A DNA stretch of 64,000 nucleotides, taken from assembly GCA_947623455.1 (NCBI GenBank), contig OX392538.1:36936001-37000000 (forward strand), given 5' to 3'. Shown here piece by piece: positions 29,101 to 44,100 of the stretch. Position numbers and translations under genes: made by a program. Position 1 is the stretch's first letter. Every line of letters begins with the position of its first letter. The notes beneath the pieces were generated by a model. The model was not told the DNA's origin. It saw nothing but the letters and a program-made list of their open reading frames with translations, and ran no database searches. Source of the DNA: Mimachlamys varia. Lineage: Eukaryota; Mollusca; Bivalvia; Pectinida; Pectinidae.

Positions 29101-32100
29101 TGGCTAGCTGCACACATAGCATATCTCACTCCAGATCTCTAAGTGGCTCTATCATGAGGGTCGACCATGAAGAGCTTCCACCAGGGCTTTTTCTCGTCGG
29201 TTTAGGATGGGCAGGGCCTTCTGGTCTTATTTTCAGAAGAAAATTGGTGAATTGGGAAAGATTTTTTCCAGTGTAAACTGCAAATTTTTGGAATTTGGCT
29301 TAATATGAAGTAATTGCAATTGAGGGGGGGGGGGGGGAGCCCTGTCCACTCTCTGCAATCTCTTTTTCAACTCCCTCCATGACATCTTGGGTCATCCAGG
29401 TCCTCGCATTCCTTGTGCCCCAGTGATTCTATAAGTGGCTTGTACTTTTAAGCATTGAACTGTTACCAAGTGGTGGTATACAATCAATATAAATACAATT
29501 TGGGAGACAGATCAATAGAATGTCGACAGGTATGCATTTACATTTAAAAAGATATTTTTTAAACTGAAGCAAGGATATATTTAAATTTGTCTCTTACCAT
29601 GTCACTGACACTGACAAGTTAGAAACTGGAACAGCCGAAATTTCCAGAAGGAATGATATAGTTACTCAGTTGAGTTAGATCAGACTATGTAAAATAAATA
29701 GAGGATATCTAATAGTGTCTTCAGTAATACCAAATATATTTCACGAGTGGGGCAGCACTAGTGAAAATATCAAAATATTAGCCACATGAGTGAAATATAT
29801 ATGATATTCCTGAAGATACTGTTAGATATTCTGTTTATTACATTTTTGTAGCAAAATCTGCAGTGGCAGCTTTTGATTTTCCAAAATGTTGTTTGTAGTT
29901 AGCAGCGTTCTGATTGGTAAATAAAAAAAAGTGATATTTCTCGCTAGTGAAAAATCTAGTGAAAAATATCACTTTTATAGAATAAATAATTTTCGTTATT
30001 TCACTGGTAAAAATGTAATAAATATTTGTATTTCTTGGGACAAAATAATTTGCTGTAAGATTAAAAGAGAAACATTCATTAAATGTTTCATCTACTTTTT
30101 TATAGTGGGAGGACAGAATATCAAACATCTTCGGTGAGTCGAGCGAGACGCAGTGTGCGATTTGAACGGAAAGGAAGTCAGCGATACTCAAGGCGACCAA
30201 CTTTCGAGAAGAAGGAGAGAGAGGCGGCCATGAAGCGAGAACAAGAGAAGAGAGACGCCAAGAAACGAGAGTCATCTGAGCGACAGTATGTATATCACTG
30301 TCTGAGTGAGGCATTGACCCGCGCACAGGACTCATTCTTTTATCTTCATTCATCATGAGAAAAAGAAAAGATCCAAAAAATCTAATTTGTTACATGGAAG
30401 TTTTCTAATCAGGGATAAGTAAAAAAAAAAAAAATGATATATTTTTTTGCGGGTTCTAAACTTTGTTGATTTGTTGTCTCACCTTCGACGATAAGGACGA
30501 CTTTAAGAATATTACTGTAATTGTTAGGTCAAAAACAACGTAACTATCTACGAATTTACAGAGAACGCCCCTCCAGTCATGTTTGTTAGTGGTTTGGACA
30601 ATGAGAAATTTCCCTAGTTGTTATTATTAAATATAAAGGGATAATTTTATTGAGAATACTGAGATTAAGGTATTGCTTTTCCGGCAGCGGCTACATCCAC
30701 AATCACGTCAACATTTGCACTTTTCCACTTTTCACAGTGTTATTGTTATCCGATTGAATTGAAATTTGATTGATTTACTCATACTTATCTTACTGAATAC
30801 GTAACTCCAATTTGGAGGAAATTTGTTTGCAGGTTCTGTTTGTGGTAAAAATGATTTTTGGTGGATTTTGAGAATTTACGTTACAGTGTTATTGATATGC
30901 GATTTTATTGAAATTTGGTCACATTACTTTTGTTTCATGCTTATCATTTAACTCAATTTACAGCAAATTGTATTACAGCTTTTGGTATTTCATACACCGT
31001 TTTTACTTGACTATTTCACAATTTGCGAAAGGCGAAACATGATTATGCCTAATTCTTTTCTTCCAGACAAAAAGCTGTCGTAGAACCCAACATACCAGCA
31101 GCATCAGTCCCTCCGGTGGCTGCAGCCTCCGCAAAAGTAAAAACTCCACCAAGAAGCCCTGCCCCGAAATCTCCCGTGACCAACGGCACAACAGCACCCT
31201 CAGGCTGGGGAAGGCATCGAAAATCTGGAACAGAAAAAGACGTACCAGATGCTCCATCTCGGTCAAAGTCACCTATTGCCGGGGCGTCTGGACATGAAAA
31301 GGACATTAATTTGAAAGGTTTGGACAATAAATGATATGGCTTTTAGTATCTTATCGTACTCACTGTATTCAACAGTATAAAGCTTAATACAAAAACACAA
31401 AAGGTTCAGAGAAAAGCTTCCATTTGAAATCTTAGAAATTAAGTGTGTTTTCATATCTCTGGAATTTAGTGTATGGTGTAACAAATTAAGATTGTACTGG
31501 CAGGTCAGTGAAATTTTAGAGATTTTGATGATTACACGTCATACTCTTGCCCTTGAATAAGGTGGGTGTGCACTTATTAGATCCAATACAGTAATATTAT
31601 AATTTTACTATGAATATATTCATTAGCCATTTTTTTTCAATCCAGTGAAAAAATAAAATGTTTATTTAAAATGTTGTGTTCATAAGGAAAGTCTCTCTGA
31701 AATATTGCCTTTAACCCGGCCCTCTCATATAATTTGAAATAATTTTGGAATAGTCTTCAATTTTAATGAAGGGTGCAAATAAAGTGAATAAATGTTACCA
31801 GCACAGTGGTGCAATAAAAACACTTTTTATTTATGGTTCTTGTTGATTTGCCCCTATTTCAGAAGCGTCTGAGGCTGCCCAAGCTAAAATCAAAGGTCTT
31901 GATGAGACTCGACCTTTGCGACCTCCAGTTCAAAAGGTCAAGCCAGATGTGAACAATTTCCAAAATAACCAGGTGAAATTTGCTGGTGGTCCTGCTGTCA
32001 TCCCTCCAGATCAGATGAAGTGCAATATTCTCAAGGCCAAGATGGAAGAGGAGCTCCGAAAAGGTGGGAAAGGATTAGACAGAATAGTTTAAAGCTGTGT

Positions 32101-35100
32101 TCAAATTCATATATGTGGAAATAGTGTTTCAACTCATTCACCACTGAAAACACAATTGAACTCTTCCAATTCAAAGGTTGGAATGGTTCATTATGACATT
32201 TAAGGGGTGAATAGGTCAAAGCTACCTAAATATGTTTTGTCTGAGGAAACAATATCAAGTTTTGGCCTATGAGTGACGCTTAAGCTCAATCACCCCTGAA
32301 GACACATTTGAACTCATCCAATTCAAAGCTTGGATTATGTCATTTTGAAATTTCAGGGGTGAATGAGCTACATAAGATCATAATACTGAAGAAAGTTATA
32401 CTGTTAATGTATTTGTAACATGCACCTATTCAAATAATGATTTTTGTTTTCCCAATTGAATACAATAAGTTGAAGTTAGTTTTAATCCTACATATACCAA
32501 AGACACCACTTACTGAGATGTATGCATCATATGTATGAAGTGTTTTTTGCACAAATTCTCAAATCAAAATGCTGTAATGTCAATATCTTCTTCTTTATGT
32601 TTCCAGGGCAAACGGAGGAGGATAGTGAACCTGAGGACCGCGCTGAGGAAGAGGACCACAGGAGGTAAGGGTCAAGGTCAAGGGTCATAGAGGGATAAGT
32701 CCCATTTTAATTAAGTCATACCTTTGGTTTAACTATTAAATATGAATTGATGTTATCCCTGTCAATATAAGAAATTCTCATCCAGAAAACTCAGAAAGGA
32801 TGTTTCGAATAATGTCCCTTTAAACTGTTATCATTTTAACTGGTTGTATCAAAAGTGTGTTTAGGCCATCTTGAAGGGGGACGGGGTGGGGGTGTTCGAG
32901 GTTGGGGTAAGATGTCATGGACTTTTAATCCATGCTAAAATAATTTCAGATCCCACTAAGATTGAAACATACAGAATTAAAATCCTCGTTGTTCCAACAT
33001 CATGTCTTACCTGACCTTTTGTTCATTTCTCAAGATTTGTAAAGATCTGATACAAGCGGAATTGGGCAACATGCAAAGCCCATGAAAGCACTCCCCGCCC
33101 CCACCTTGTTGCAATATTGTTTTCAAGAAAACCTTTGTATTTTGACATACTGTCAAATATGGCTGATTACTTGTCTCTCAAAGAGTGTTGCATTAGAGAG
33201 GATTCACTCTGTTCAGATATATAATAAAGAGGAGATAACTCTTCTCTTGTGTTTTAGATAATATACAGGGGTTGGGGGAGGGGCAATAAGGGAGATATGA
33301 AATCTTCTAACAGTGAACAATAAAGGCCTTCTGGGCCACTTGTTCACGTTTGCATGGTCACAAGGTCATGCTAGTTTCATAAGTATTGAAATTGAAATTC
33401 CTTCAATTTTAAAAAGGTGTTTACAAAAAATACATACTTTTTGATATATTTCTATGAAACTCTTTCATCCAGAGTTAAGCGCCCTTATTTCTTGTAAGTA
33501 GCCACTGTATTGTGTACATCACTCACTGGCGACCATCAACAGGGTCTGCAAGCTTCGTATTACCATTACCTCTCACGTACCATCACCACCAATCGAACAA
33601 TCACCCTATGTAAATATAATGTTGTCGTATTCAGCCATATCCTTTCCCACACTATTTTTTACAGACTGCTCAAAAACCTGTAAACAAAACCATGCATGTT
33701 TTCCATTGCAGTGCTATATAGTTAACATGTCTGAAGATGAATAAGAACTTAAAATGCAAATTTGAAAATTATAATCTGAAATGAATATTCAGTTTTAATA
33801 TTTCTTTCTGTTGAATATGTAAAAACAAAACATTCCTAAATTTATTGACATGATCCTGCATGGAATTGAGATGTTGATCAAATGTGTATTTATCAAACAA
33901 ATTGAATGACATTTTTTCAAATTGTTTAAAAATTCTGTGTCAACTGAAAATTTAATGTGAATATATTTATCCCATATTTCAAAAAAAGAAAAGCAAAAGT
34001 GCAAATGAAAGTCTGATTGGAATGTCAAGTTTTCATTCAGATGAAAAAAAAAAAATCACTATTTAAAACAAACACTAAGTCACACAGAATCAAATACAAC
34101 TGTTGTTTATCATTTATAACAGATAGAGGTACCAATATCAAATTTCCAGATGTATGAATTCCATATTTTTTAAACTAGACTGACATTGGTATCCCCCACC
34201 CTCACCCAACCTCCACTCTCGCCCGCCTTGTATATTGTACCTGAAACCAAACATCGGTCTCAACACCATGTTTTATATCGTACCACAGACCTAAGGTTGA
34301 TCTCAACACCATGTTATATATCGTACCACAGACCTAAGGTTGATATCAACACCATGTTATATATCGTACCACAGACCTAAGGTTGATCTCTACACCGTGT
34401 TATGTATCGTACCACAGACCTAAGGTCGATCTCAACACCATGTTATATATCGTACCACAGACCTAAGGTTGATCTCAACACCATGCTATATATCGTACCA
34501 CAGACCTAAGGTCGATCGCTACACTGTGTTATGTATCGTACCACAGACCTAAGGTCGATCTCTACACCGTGTTATGTATCGTACCACAGACCTAAGGTTG
34601 ATCTCAACACCATGTTATATATTGTACCACAGACCTAAGGTTGATCTCTACACCATGTTATATATCGTACCACAGACCTAAGGTCGATCTCACCACCATG
34701 TTATATATCGTACCACAGACCTAAGGTTGATCTCCACACCATGTTATATATCGTACCACAGACCTAAGGTGGATCTCAACACCGTGTTATATATCGTACC
34801 ACAGACCTAAGGTTGATCTCCACACCATGTTATATATCGTACCACAGACCTAAGGTTGATCTCAACACCATGTTATATATCGTACCACAGACCTAAGGTT
34901 GATATCAACACCATGTTATATATCGTACCACAGACCTAAGGTTGATATCTACACCGTGTTATATATCGTACCACAGACCTAAGGTCGATCTCAACACCAT
35001 GTTATATATCGTACCACAGACCTAAGGTTGATCTCAACACCGTGCTATATATCGTACCACAGACCTAAGGTTGATCTCAACACCATGTTATATATTGTAC

Positions 35101-38100
35101 CACAGACCTAAGGTTGATCTCTACACCATGTTATATATCGTACCACAGACCTAAGGTCGATCTCACCACCATGTTATATATCGTACCACAGACCTAAGGT
35201 TGATCTCCACACCATGTTATATATCGTACCACAGACCTAAGGTGGATCTCAACACCGTGTTATATATCGTACCACAGACCTAAGGTTGATCTCCACACCA
35301 TGTTATATATCGTACCACAGACCTAAGGTTGATCTCAACACCATGTTATATATCGTACCACAGACCTAAGGTTGATATCAACACCATGTTATATATCGTA
35401 CCACAGACCTAAGGTTGATCTCTACACCATGTTATATATCGTACCACAGACCTAAGGTTGATCTCCACACCATGTTATATATCGTACCACAGACCTAAGG
35501 TTGATCTCAACACCATGTTATATATCGTACCACAGACCTAAGGTTGATATCAACACCATGTTATATATCGTACCACAGACCTAAGGTTGATCTCACCACC
35601 ATGTTATATATCGTACCACAGACCTAAGGTTGATCTCCACACCATGTTATATATCGTACCACAGACCTAAGGTTGATCTCAACACCGTGTTATATATCGT
35701 ACCACAGACCTAAGGTTGATCTCCACACCATGTTATATATCGTACCACAGACCTAAGGTTGATCTCAACACCATGTTATATATCGTACCACAGACCAAAG
35801 GTTGATCTCAACACCATGTTATATATCGTACCACAGACCCAAGGTTGATCTCAACACCAGGTTATATATCGTACCACAGACCTAAGGTTGATATCAAAAC
35901 ACCATGTTATATATCGTACCACAGACCTAAGGTTGATCTCTACACCATGTTATATATCGTACCACAGACCAAAGGTTGATCTCAACACCATGTTATATAT
36001 CGTACCACAGACCTAAGATTGATCTCAACACCAGGTTATATATCGTACCACAGACCTAAGGTTGATCTCCACACCATGTTATATATCGTACCACAGACCT
36101 AAGGTTGATATCAAAACACCATGTTATATATCGTACCACAGACCTAAGGTTGATCTCTACACCATGTTATATATCGTACCACAGACCAAAGGTTGATCTC
36201 AACACCATGTTATATATCGTACCACAGACCTAAGGTTGATCTCAACACCAGGTTATATATCGTACCACAGACCTAAGGTTGACCTCAACACCACCGTGTA
36301 TATCATATCATACCAGAGGTCAACATCATGTTGTATTGTCATAATGTTGTCACCCCACCTGGAAAATAATTCTGGGTAACAGTATTCATAATCATCTTGT
36401 GTAACAGTATTCATAATCCAAAGATACAATAGCTTAACCATTCACCTTTGAACACACATTTGAACCCTTTCAAATTCAAGGTTGGAATAGTTCAGGGCTT
36501 TTTCTGAAGGCGTCTTGCGGCCGTTAATGGGCCCTATTCCCAATTGATTTCATATTTAAGAGAAATTCCTAAAATTTGAAGTTTATTCCTGAAAAAATCT
36601 TTCCCAAGTTATTAATTTTCCTCCAAAATAAGCAAAAAGGCTCTATCCCTAAGCGACGAGATAAAGCCCTATAGTTGGTTATGAAACTTCAGCGGTGAAA
36701 TAAGTTAAAGAGATGAGTGAGATTCATTCAAAGGCATACATTTCTAAATATTTCTTCGTTTTATAAAAACAAAATGCTTCAAGTTGCCTTAGCATTGCCT
36801 TGAGAAGCTTGAAATAGATTTCATTTTCGTCTGTATATATATTTTTTTTTTCAATTTTTTTTTTTCATTTTAAGATCCAAAATTTGTATGCATTTGAAGG
36901 CTTGCTTGAAAAATGTCCATTCCGAAAGTTTAGCTGCCAAGTATTCATTAGTCTGTTTTGTTGTGCTCTGAGGGAAAGAATTCTGAACCAGATTCTTTTT
37001 GACCTTGTTAGCTAGTTCACTATCTAGATTATTTCATGGCTTTTGCTTTCAAAATATATCTTTTGTAAATGTGATACAAAGATTAGACCAAGTAGTAAAA
37101 GTATTTATCTGATTAAGTACTGCTTTCTGTTGCAAATCTTTTAGACATTACAAAGTTCCACAAGAAATTATCAGGCTTTCTTAAATTACCATTAAATTGC
37201 TGTTAAATAAATAAATAAGTCGTTCAGAGTAAAATGTCTTTAAGGAATAATAGTACATGAAAATAGGAATAATAGTACATGAAAATGAACTATTTGTTGA
37301 TTTAGAATTAAAACAGAAAAAGATATTAATGTCGCTACTGTAACAAAGCTTGTTTCATTTTCCAACAATGTAAAACTGACGAACATCAGTTTGAAATAGC
37401 CCGTTTATTGGTTATAAGCTTTTCCATGAAATTTTAAGTTATGCTTCGAAAGAATAGTGCTAACAAAATCATGTTTACTTAGTAGAATAAGAGATTTGCT
37501 GTGAATGCAACATGTTCGCTAAAATTTGTAAAACTTGTCGATTGTTTTTAGATTTTGAAAATGTTGACATGCACGCAGCCTCTCCTGCATTTTTTGTCTT
37601 GTGGCCTAATTCATTCCCTTGCTTACAGCGACAGTAACAGAGACGAGTCAAGCGAATCCGAGGATGAAATCAGCCGCACCAAAAAGGGGTTGCGCGTGGA
37701 TATTAAATCAATCGAAGACGACAAGGGACAAATCAGGTATATATTGTAATTTTATGTAAATTGCAATATATACTCTATTTTTAGACTAATTATCACTAAT
37801 TTGATTTGTGTTCGCCTCATTATTAAATTGTTGGTTTACAGTAACCGGGAATACATTTCAAGAAATCTGTTATTCTTGAGAAAGAAAGTTCAAATATTTT
37901 GTCTGATTCAACAATTTTGAATGCTTCTTGCTCCCCGTCATCTTTATATTCAAATTATATGAAATAGGAAAGCATAACTTTGAATCCAAGCCAATCAATT
38001 TCTATAAAAGTAATTAAAGCTAAATCAGCTGTACCAGAGGCTAGTGATCCGTTTATATTGATGAGCATTAAAAGAAAAAAGATCATTCAAAAAGTATAAA

Positions 38101-41100
38101 GATTATATAAGACGAGAAAAAATTTATTCAAGAAATTCTAATGACAAAAGAGAATTGAAAATTATTTTTGGGACAAAACTACGATTTTTGCATGTTCTTA
38201 GAATAAAATTTCCTATTTCGATCTTAGTTCAGTCATATCAAAACCTAATTTGTTTTTCTAACAGACTTCTCTGTCAATTTTACTCACCCTATTTCTAAAG
38301 CAACTATAATATGCACGAGTTTCTTTGTAATCTGGCCAAAAGTCAAACTAATTGTATTAAAGTCATTTGGCTGTTTATACTAGAATTCTCTAACAATCTC
38401 GTTTAACAAAAAGTTGTCCATGTCACTGGAACAATTTATGTGACCTGCCTAGAACTTTGAAGGGAAATGGCTTTAAAAGGGAGACTAACTTATTTACCCC
38501 TGACATCTCATTATGAACTATTCCAACCTTGGAATTGGAAGAGTTCAAAGTGTCTTCAGGGGTGAAAGAGTTAATTCATCAGATCCTTCAAAACAAAATA
38601 TAAAAGAAAAAAAATTACTATACTGCCATTTCTGATTGCAAGGCAAAAAATTGGCATTGTAAAGAGGTTCTCTAATATATTAGGACGGATTAGACTGTAA
38701 TCTTTGTCCAGAAAAAACAGATACCTTGAAAAAATTGGTGGGGCACAGAGGAAATGGTGGGTGTATGTGCTTTATGATATAATCGGTTTAGTATGCTGAA
38801 AATATCATTAACTTTATTTCATGCATGTTTTATTTCAGTATTCAGACCCATATCTAACAGCTTGCCTCCCTCATAATGAAGCTTTATTTATCACATGGCT
38901 ACTGGCTATCAGGCATACTCCTTAATATTTTCTTCAGGTTGAAAAGTCTGATTTATGCGAAGGTTCTTGTAACACAACTGAAAAATGTTTTAGATGTTAT
39001 ATTTCGAAGACTAGTACTTTATATACTGTCACTTTCATCAAATGACCAGTAAAGAGCTTGTACACTATATATGTGAGCGAGCTTTCCATGCAAAACAATG
39101 TTGATTCCACTACACTGTATATCGTATGTACAATAGTGTTGAATTTTACCAAAAGATATCCAGTCACTTGGTTGGTTGAAATGTTCGAGCATGGTCAGAA
39201 ACAAATGAACTGTTCAACGACTGAGGGTTTTTTCGAGTAAACCGGGTTCGAGCAATTAGGTTTTACTGTATTGTATGTTCTCTTGAAAGAGTAGCAACAT
39301 TGCTAATCACCAAAACATCACATAGATTGAAGTATTATTAGTGTTTTAACGAGAATCTTTCCATATATCATGACAATCATATTAACTATTGTCATACATG
39401 TAGTTAAAGGCTCTTCATCTCTTTCATTTGCCACTAAATACTGCATTCTAATTAAGCTAGGTATGTAAAAATGATTTCATTGAAATATCAATTAAATTTA
39501 AATGACATAATAAAAGTCAGAATGTGAAAAAAATACTTACCAGCTAAATGTTAATCTATTAGCCGAAAAGTCACATTTGAACCTTACCAAATAAAACGAT
39601 TATCAGATTCTTGGTTAGTGCGCTCATTGTTATATATGATTTCTCAGAAAATGAAGCTTGCTGTTTTGTGTTTGCCTCACTGACTAGTTGTCAGAGTGTG
39701 CATGGCTGTTGGCACTGGTGTTTGTTGTGTGTCCTTTCTGTTCAATCCCCAATATCCAGCTTTCTACATCTCTGGAATATGTCATGGCAAACCTGAGGGC
39801 TCTGTGTGTGCCACTTTGTTGATGAGGCATCAACCCTTTGATGTACATCAAAAGAATTTTACGGTCCCATAACAGTAAAATTTGTAAAGCTTTGAAGTCG
39901 GTTGCTGCTCCTTTATAATTTTCAAAAATCAGGCATGCAACCTAGCGATTGGTAAGTTTTTTTTTTACCTGAGTTTGTCTTCCGTTTTGCCATAACATAT
40001 TCCAGGGGTGTAGAGAGCGAAGGTGATCGTAATCCCTGGATATCAAGGGTGTTCCTGTTCTTGTCTATCATTTAACACTGCACTGACACTGCATGCAACT
40101 TTTGTAATACAGATGTATATAGTCTGCATTGTACTTCATAAACTTAACACCTTATACATTTTATTAGAACGATCTTAGTTTTGTTCTCATAAAATTATCA
40201 CCTAATATATAATTTGATATATAGCAATTTTACTTTTCATGAAATGAATTTCTTCAAAATTAGGTGAAGATTTTGCATCAAGGTTGGAAATGTATTGTTT
40301 GTAAGTCGAGGTTTTCCAGGGTAAGACTAAGCATGCATAAATATATTGACAAACTATATAAAGTATTTCTGCTAGACCAATGTTGCCAGTAAAATATGTT
40401 CCATGCGAAATAATTTGAATAAGTGAATAACTACAATACATTCACTGCATTGAACTTATTTTGACTGCATAACATTATTTTGGAAAAAAATAGAAGCAAA
40501 ATGTTTTTGCTCTAAACCATGTCCAGAAAAAAAAAACATAACTTAAAAAAAAAAAATCATTTTTAAAAAAAAAAGTAATAGTCAGGTAAGTATATGCAAA
40601 AAGTAAAATAATTCAGCTATAAATAAAAAAAATAATTCTTAAACATGGAAACTTTTTTTACCTGACTTTAGTATATTAATTCATTCACCCCTGACATTTC
40701 TCAATGAACTTATATTATCCAACCTTTGAATAGGAAGAGTTCAAATGTGTATTCAGGGGTGAATGAGTTAATATTTTAAAAAACCAGATTTTTTTTTGTT
40801 AGATTGAATTTAAAATTTAAATACACAACTATGAATGAAAATACATCAAACTATGTACTGTATTTATCAATATTTTGTAAACATTACAAAACGTTTCTGC
40901 TGAGATGTTGAGCACTGTTTGAACTTGTCTTGTTTTTGTTCCACAGCCCTAGGAGTACGCAGAGTGACAAAGTGTTTCATGGCTCCGTATCATCCAGCTC
41001 TGGGGTCAACCACACAGGGTAAGTGTCACAGAGGTTAGAGGTCAGGGGTCAAATCACTCCTCAACTTCTCTAGACATCACAATGTCTGTCCTGTATGTTT

Positions 41101-44100
41101 TGAAAAGTTTCATCTGTCTATTCAAGCATTGATGACAATTTTTTAAAGTTTCATTTGGGTATGAAAAAATTTTGTTTGCAAACTGTATGAATCCACATAG
41201 CGGATTCTTACAAAGTTTGCAAGCAAAATTTTTTCATAACCCTATGAAACTAAAAAGTAATTGACATCAACGCTGATAATAAATTTTTGAAACTCATCTT
41301 CAAATTTATAACATGTTTATGTACAATTTGACTGATCTAACAATGGATTCTTTTTCACAAATCAATATGCAATGTCAGTTGCTGTATATATCATGACATC
41401 ACAATGTTCGCGCCATCTCAGATTTTTTTTTCATAGAGGTATGTAAAAAAATCTCAACCAATCAGAAAGCCGCATTCTGCATACAATCAATGGAATATTA
41501 ATTTAATAATTGTGACACATAATCTGAAATTGTGTTAAGTCTTTCACCCCAGCGTAACTTAAGTTGAATTGACCTTGACCTTTTGTTGTATTCGGATGAC
41601 AGTTTGTAGCATACTGATTTAGGGTTTTCTACCCCATTGTATAAATACAGAGTTATGACCCTTCTTTCATTATTGCTTATGTTCACACTGATAGTGATAT
41701 TCAACTAGTTCTGAGAATGAAATAATGTGAATTATTGTTGAATTCTTAAAAAAAAAAAAACAGGGGAGATAACTCCCCAACAAATCATAAACTATAATTA
41801 TATGGCAGATTGTCAGTAATATTCGATCTTGGTATTAAACAATGGTGTGTCAGAATAACACGACAATAACGGGAAATTGATGTGAAGTTCCATGATATTG
41901 AGTTCAAATATACTATGGTGATTCAATTTTAAAGATAAAACAGATCAACAACATTTTGTGAATTTAGTTTTAAGAGTTTCTGTTGTTAGATCAATATTCC
42001 TGTCTTCATGTATTATATTATATTGATAAACTGTTTTTATGTTTTAGGGTCGAAGGTCAAGCCCGATTGACCAATCTCAACAATGATGTGTTCATCCTGA
42101 CTCCGCCTCCCAGCAGTATCACTAAACAGGTACGATGAAATGAACATCAGTGTCTATCAAACGTTTCTTTTTTAAGATTTCCCAAAATATTTTCCCAACC
42201 TATATGTTCAATATCATAGAGCCTTGATATTCCTGCCTCCCAGCCTCATTGCTTATGTGTTTGGATTAAGTTGTTGAGCAGGACTGATTTTGAAAGAAAG
42301 CTTGAAAACATTGGATAGATAGCAAGTGAACAAACTAGATAAGTGGGGGCTTTATTTGCAAGACTTAACCCAATATGGATGTTACTTGGGGGCTTGATTT
42401 ACGAGACTTGACCCAATATGGATGTTACTTGGGGGCTTGATTTACGAGACTTAACCCAGTATGGATGTTACTTGGGGGCTTGATTAACGACACTTAACCC
42501 AATATGGATGTAACTTGGGGGGCTTTATTTGCGAGACTTAACCCAATATGGATGTTACTTGGGGGGCTTGATTTAAGAGACTTAGTTTCTTGAGTTTAAA
42601 TATAGTTTATACCCGGGACTGCAATCTTAGTGTTAAATGACATTTATCTTTATTTCAAATAAAATAAGAAATGACATGTTATGTAAGATTTATTGCTTTG
42701 CATACGGAATGAAAATAAAATGCAATATTAACAATCAAATTTTAAAAGTAAGAAGGGGTTGTAAAAATTGTTTATAGAAGAATTAAAAAAATAATTTGAA
42801 ATTGTTTGATTTCAATTAATACATGTTATGCAATTTCAAGTTTTTTGTTTTACGCCTATAACAAACAATCGCTTACTGATCTTTCTTAAATTTGACTGAA
42901 GTGAATATATGTGTATTGTTGTATTCAGTAATCTTCAATCAGATAACTACATATTATGCATAATACGGTAAAGTCCAGCAGATCTAAAGATGAATGTCAA
43001 AGTTCTTTCAAATGCGTTTCCTTTCCTTGACAAGAAGAATTCTGTTTTAAGAAATATTAATAAAAAGTGTTTATTCTTTGATGATTAAAAATTCAAGTTA
43101 TCCAATTTAAAACAAACAAAACAAATTATTTTGAATTGTACTAATGCTAATAAAGGGAAATAACTTAGCACAATTTACAAAATGATGCATAACATAGCAT
43201 ATAGCCTTAACATAAATACGAGTGTGCCTTCAGCTTGTTTGAAAAACTGTTTGCATTCTTGAATATGTTAATAGGTGTTTAGCTGTTGCTCAAGAATTTT
43301 ACTCAGGTTTTTCATGTTTTATACAGTGAAAAAGATTAAAAAAAAATAATTATCAGATTTTTTTTCATCTCACTAGAATCAAGGAGGTTCCTTGATTTGA
43401 AATAGATAAATTGGAACATTTTAATTCGTACAATTCTTTTCCAGAAAACAAGTCCAGAAATACATTTTTTTTGGATCTTTAAAAAAAAATCACTGTATAG
43501 AAAAGCTCTAAGCTTTGGTCTATTTGGAAGTTAGATCAAGGGTATCGGGACACTGTTTCATAGAACATCCAGTTGGGCTTATTTGGTAGATTCATAATCA
43601 GTACAAACATTATGGGAAAAGTTTATAGCAAACTTGTGTTTCCTGGTTAAAATTGATAAATATCTTGTATCATACAACAAATATTTTCTTACTTTTAGTT
43701 ATTTTGTAGTTAGCAGAAATTACTTAAATTATCATTATACAGATAATATTTGAACAAAAGCTGTTTTTCTCAAAATTTCAGATTTTCAACTTTCCGGTAC
43801 AGATAGTATCTATAATTAATTGAAAAAAAAAAATTTTCATCTTAAATTCGTTTTACACTTATTCCTTCTTATTTCTTTTTTCAGTTTTGGGGAAAAGTAA
43901 TGTTATTTAGTATATTTTTTATCAGACATTAACATGACGGTAGTAACCTATATATGTATATATATAACTATGAAGTCACAGGTAGTTTTAATTAATCTTT
44001 CAGGTGACAGTCACTCGTAGTGGTATATTTAGCACTTTGACCGTTGTCCAGTTTTCGTTATGTCCAGTTGTGTTGAACAGTTGTGTGTCCTAGTGTTGTC

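Noticed and set aside
29838..30356. 172-codon minus-strand ORF
   Set aside because: It is antisense to exon 11 plus the dispersed repeat at 29690-30015; it has no domain, and the plus strand carries the conserved FERM-adjacent sequence.
34247..36300. CRISPR-like regular repeat
   Set aside because: The 43-bp units are directly adjacent with no unique spacers, in a eukaryotic intron; it is a minisatellite.
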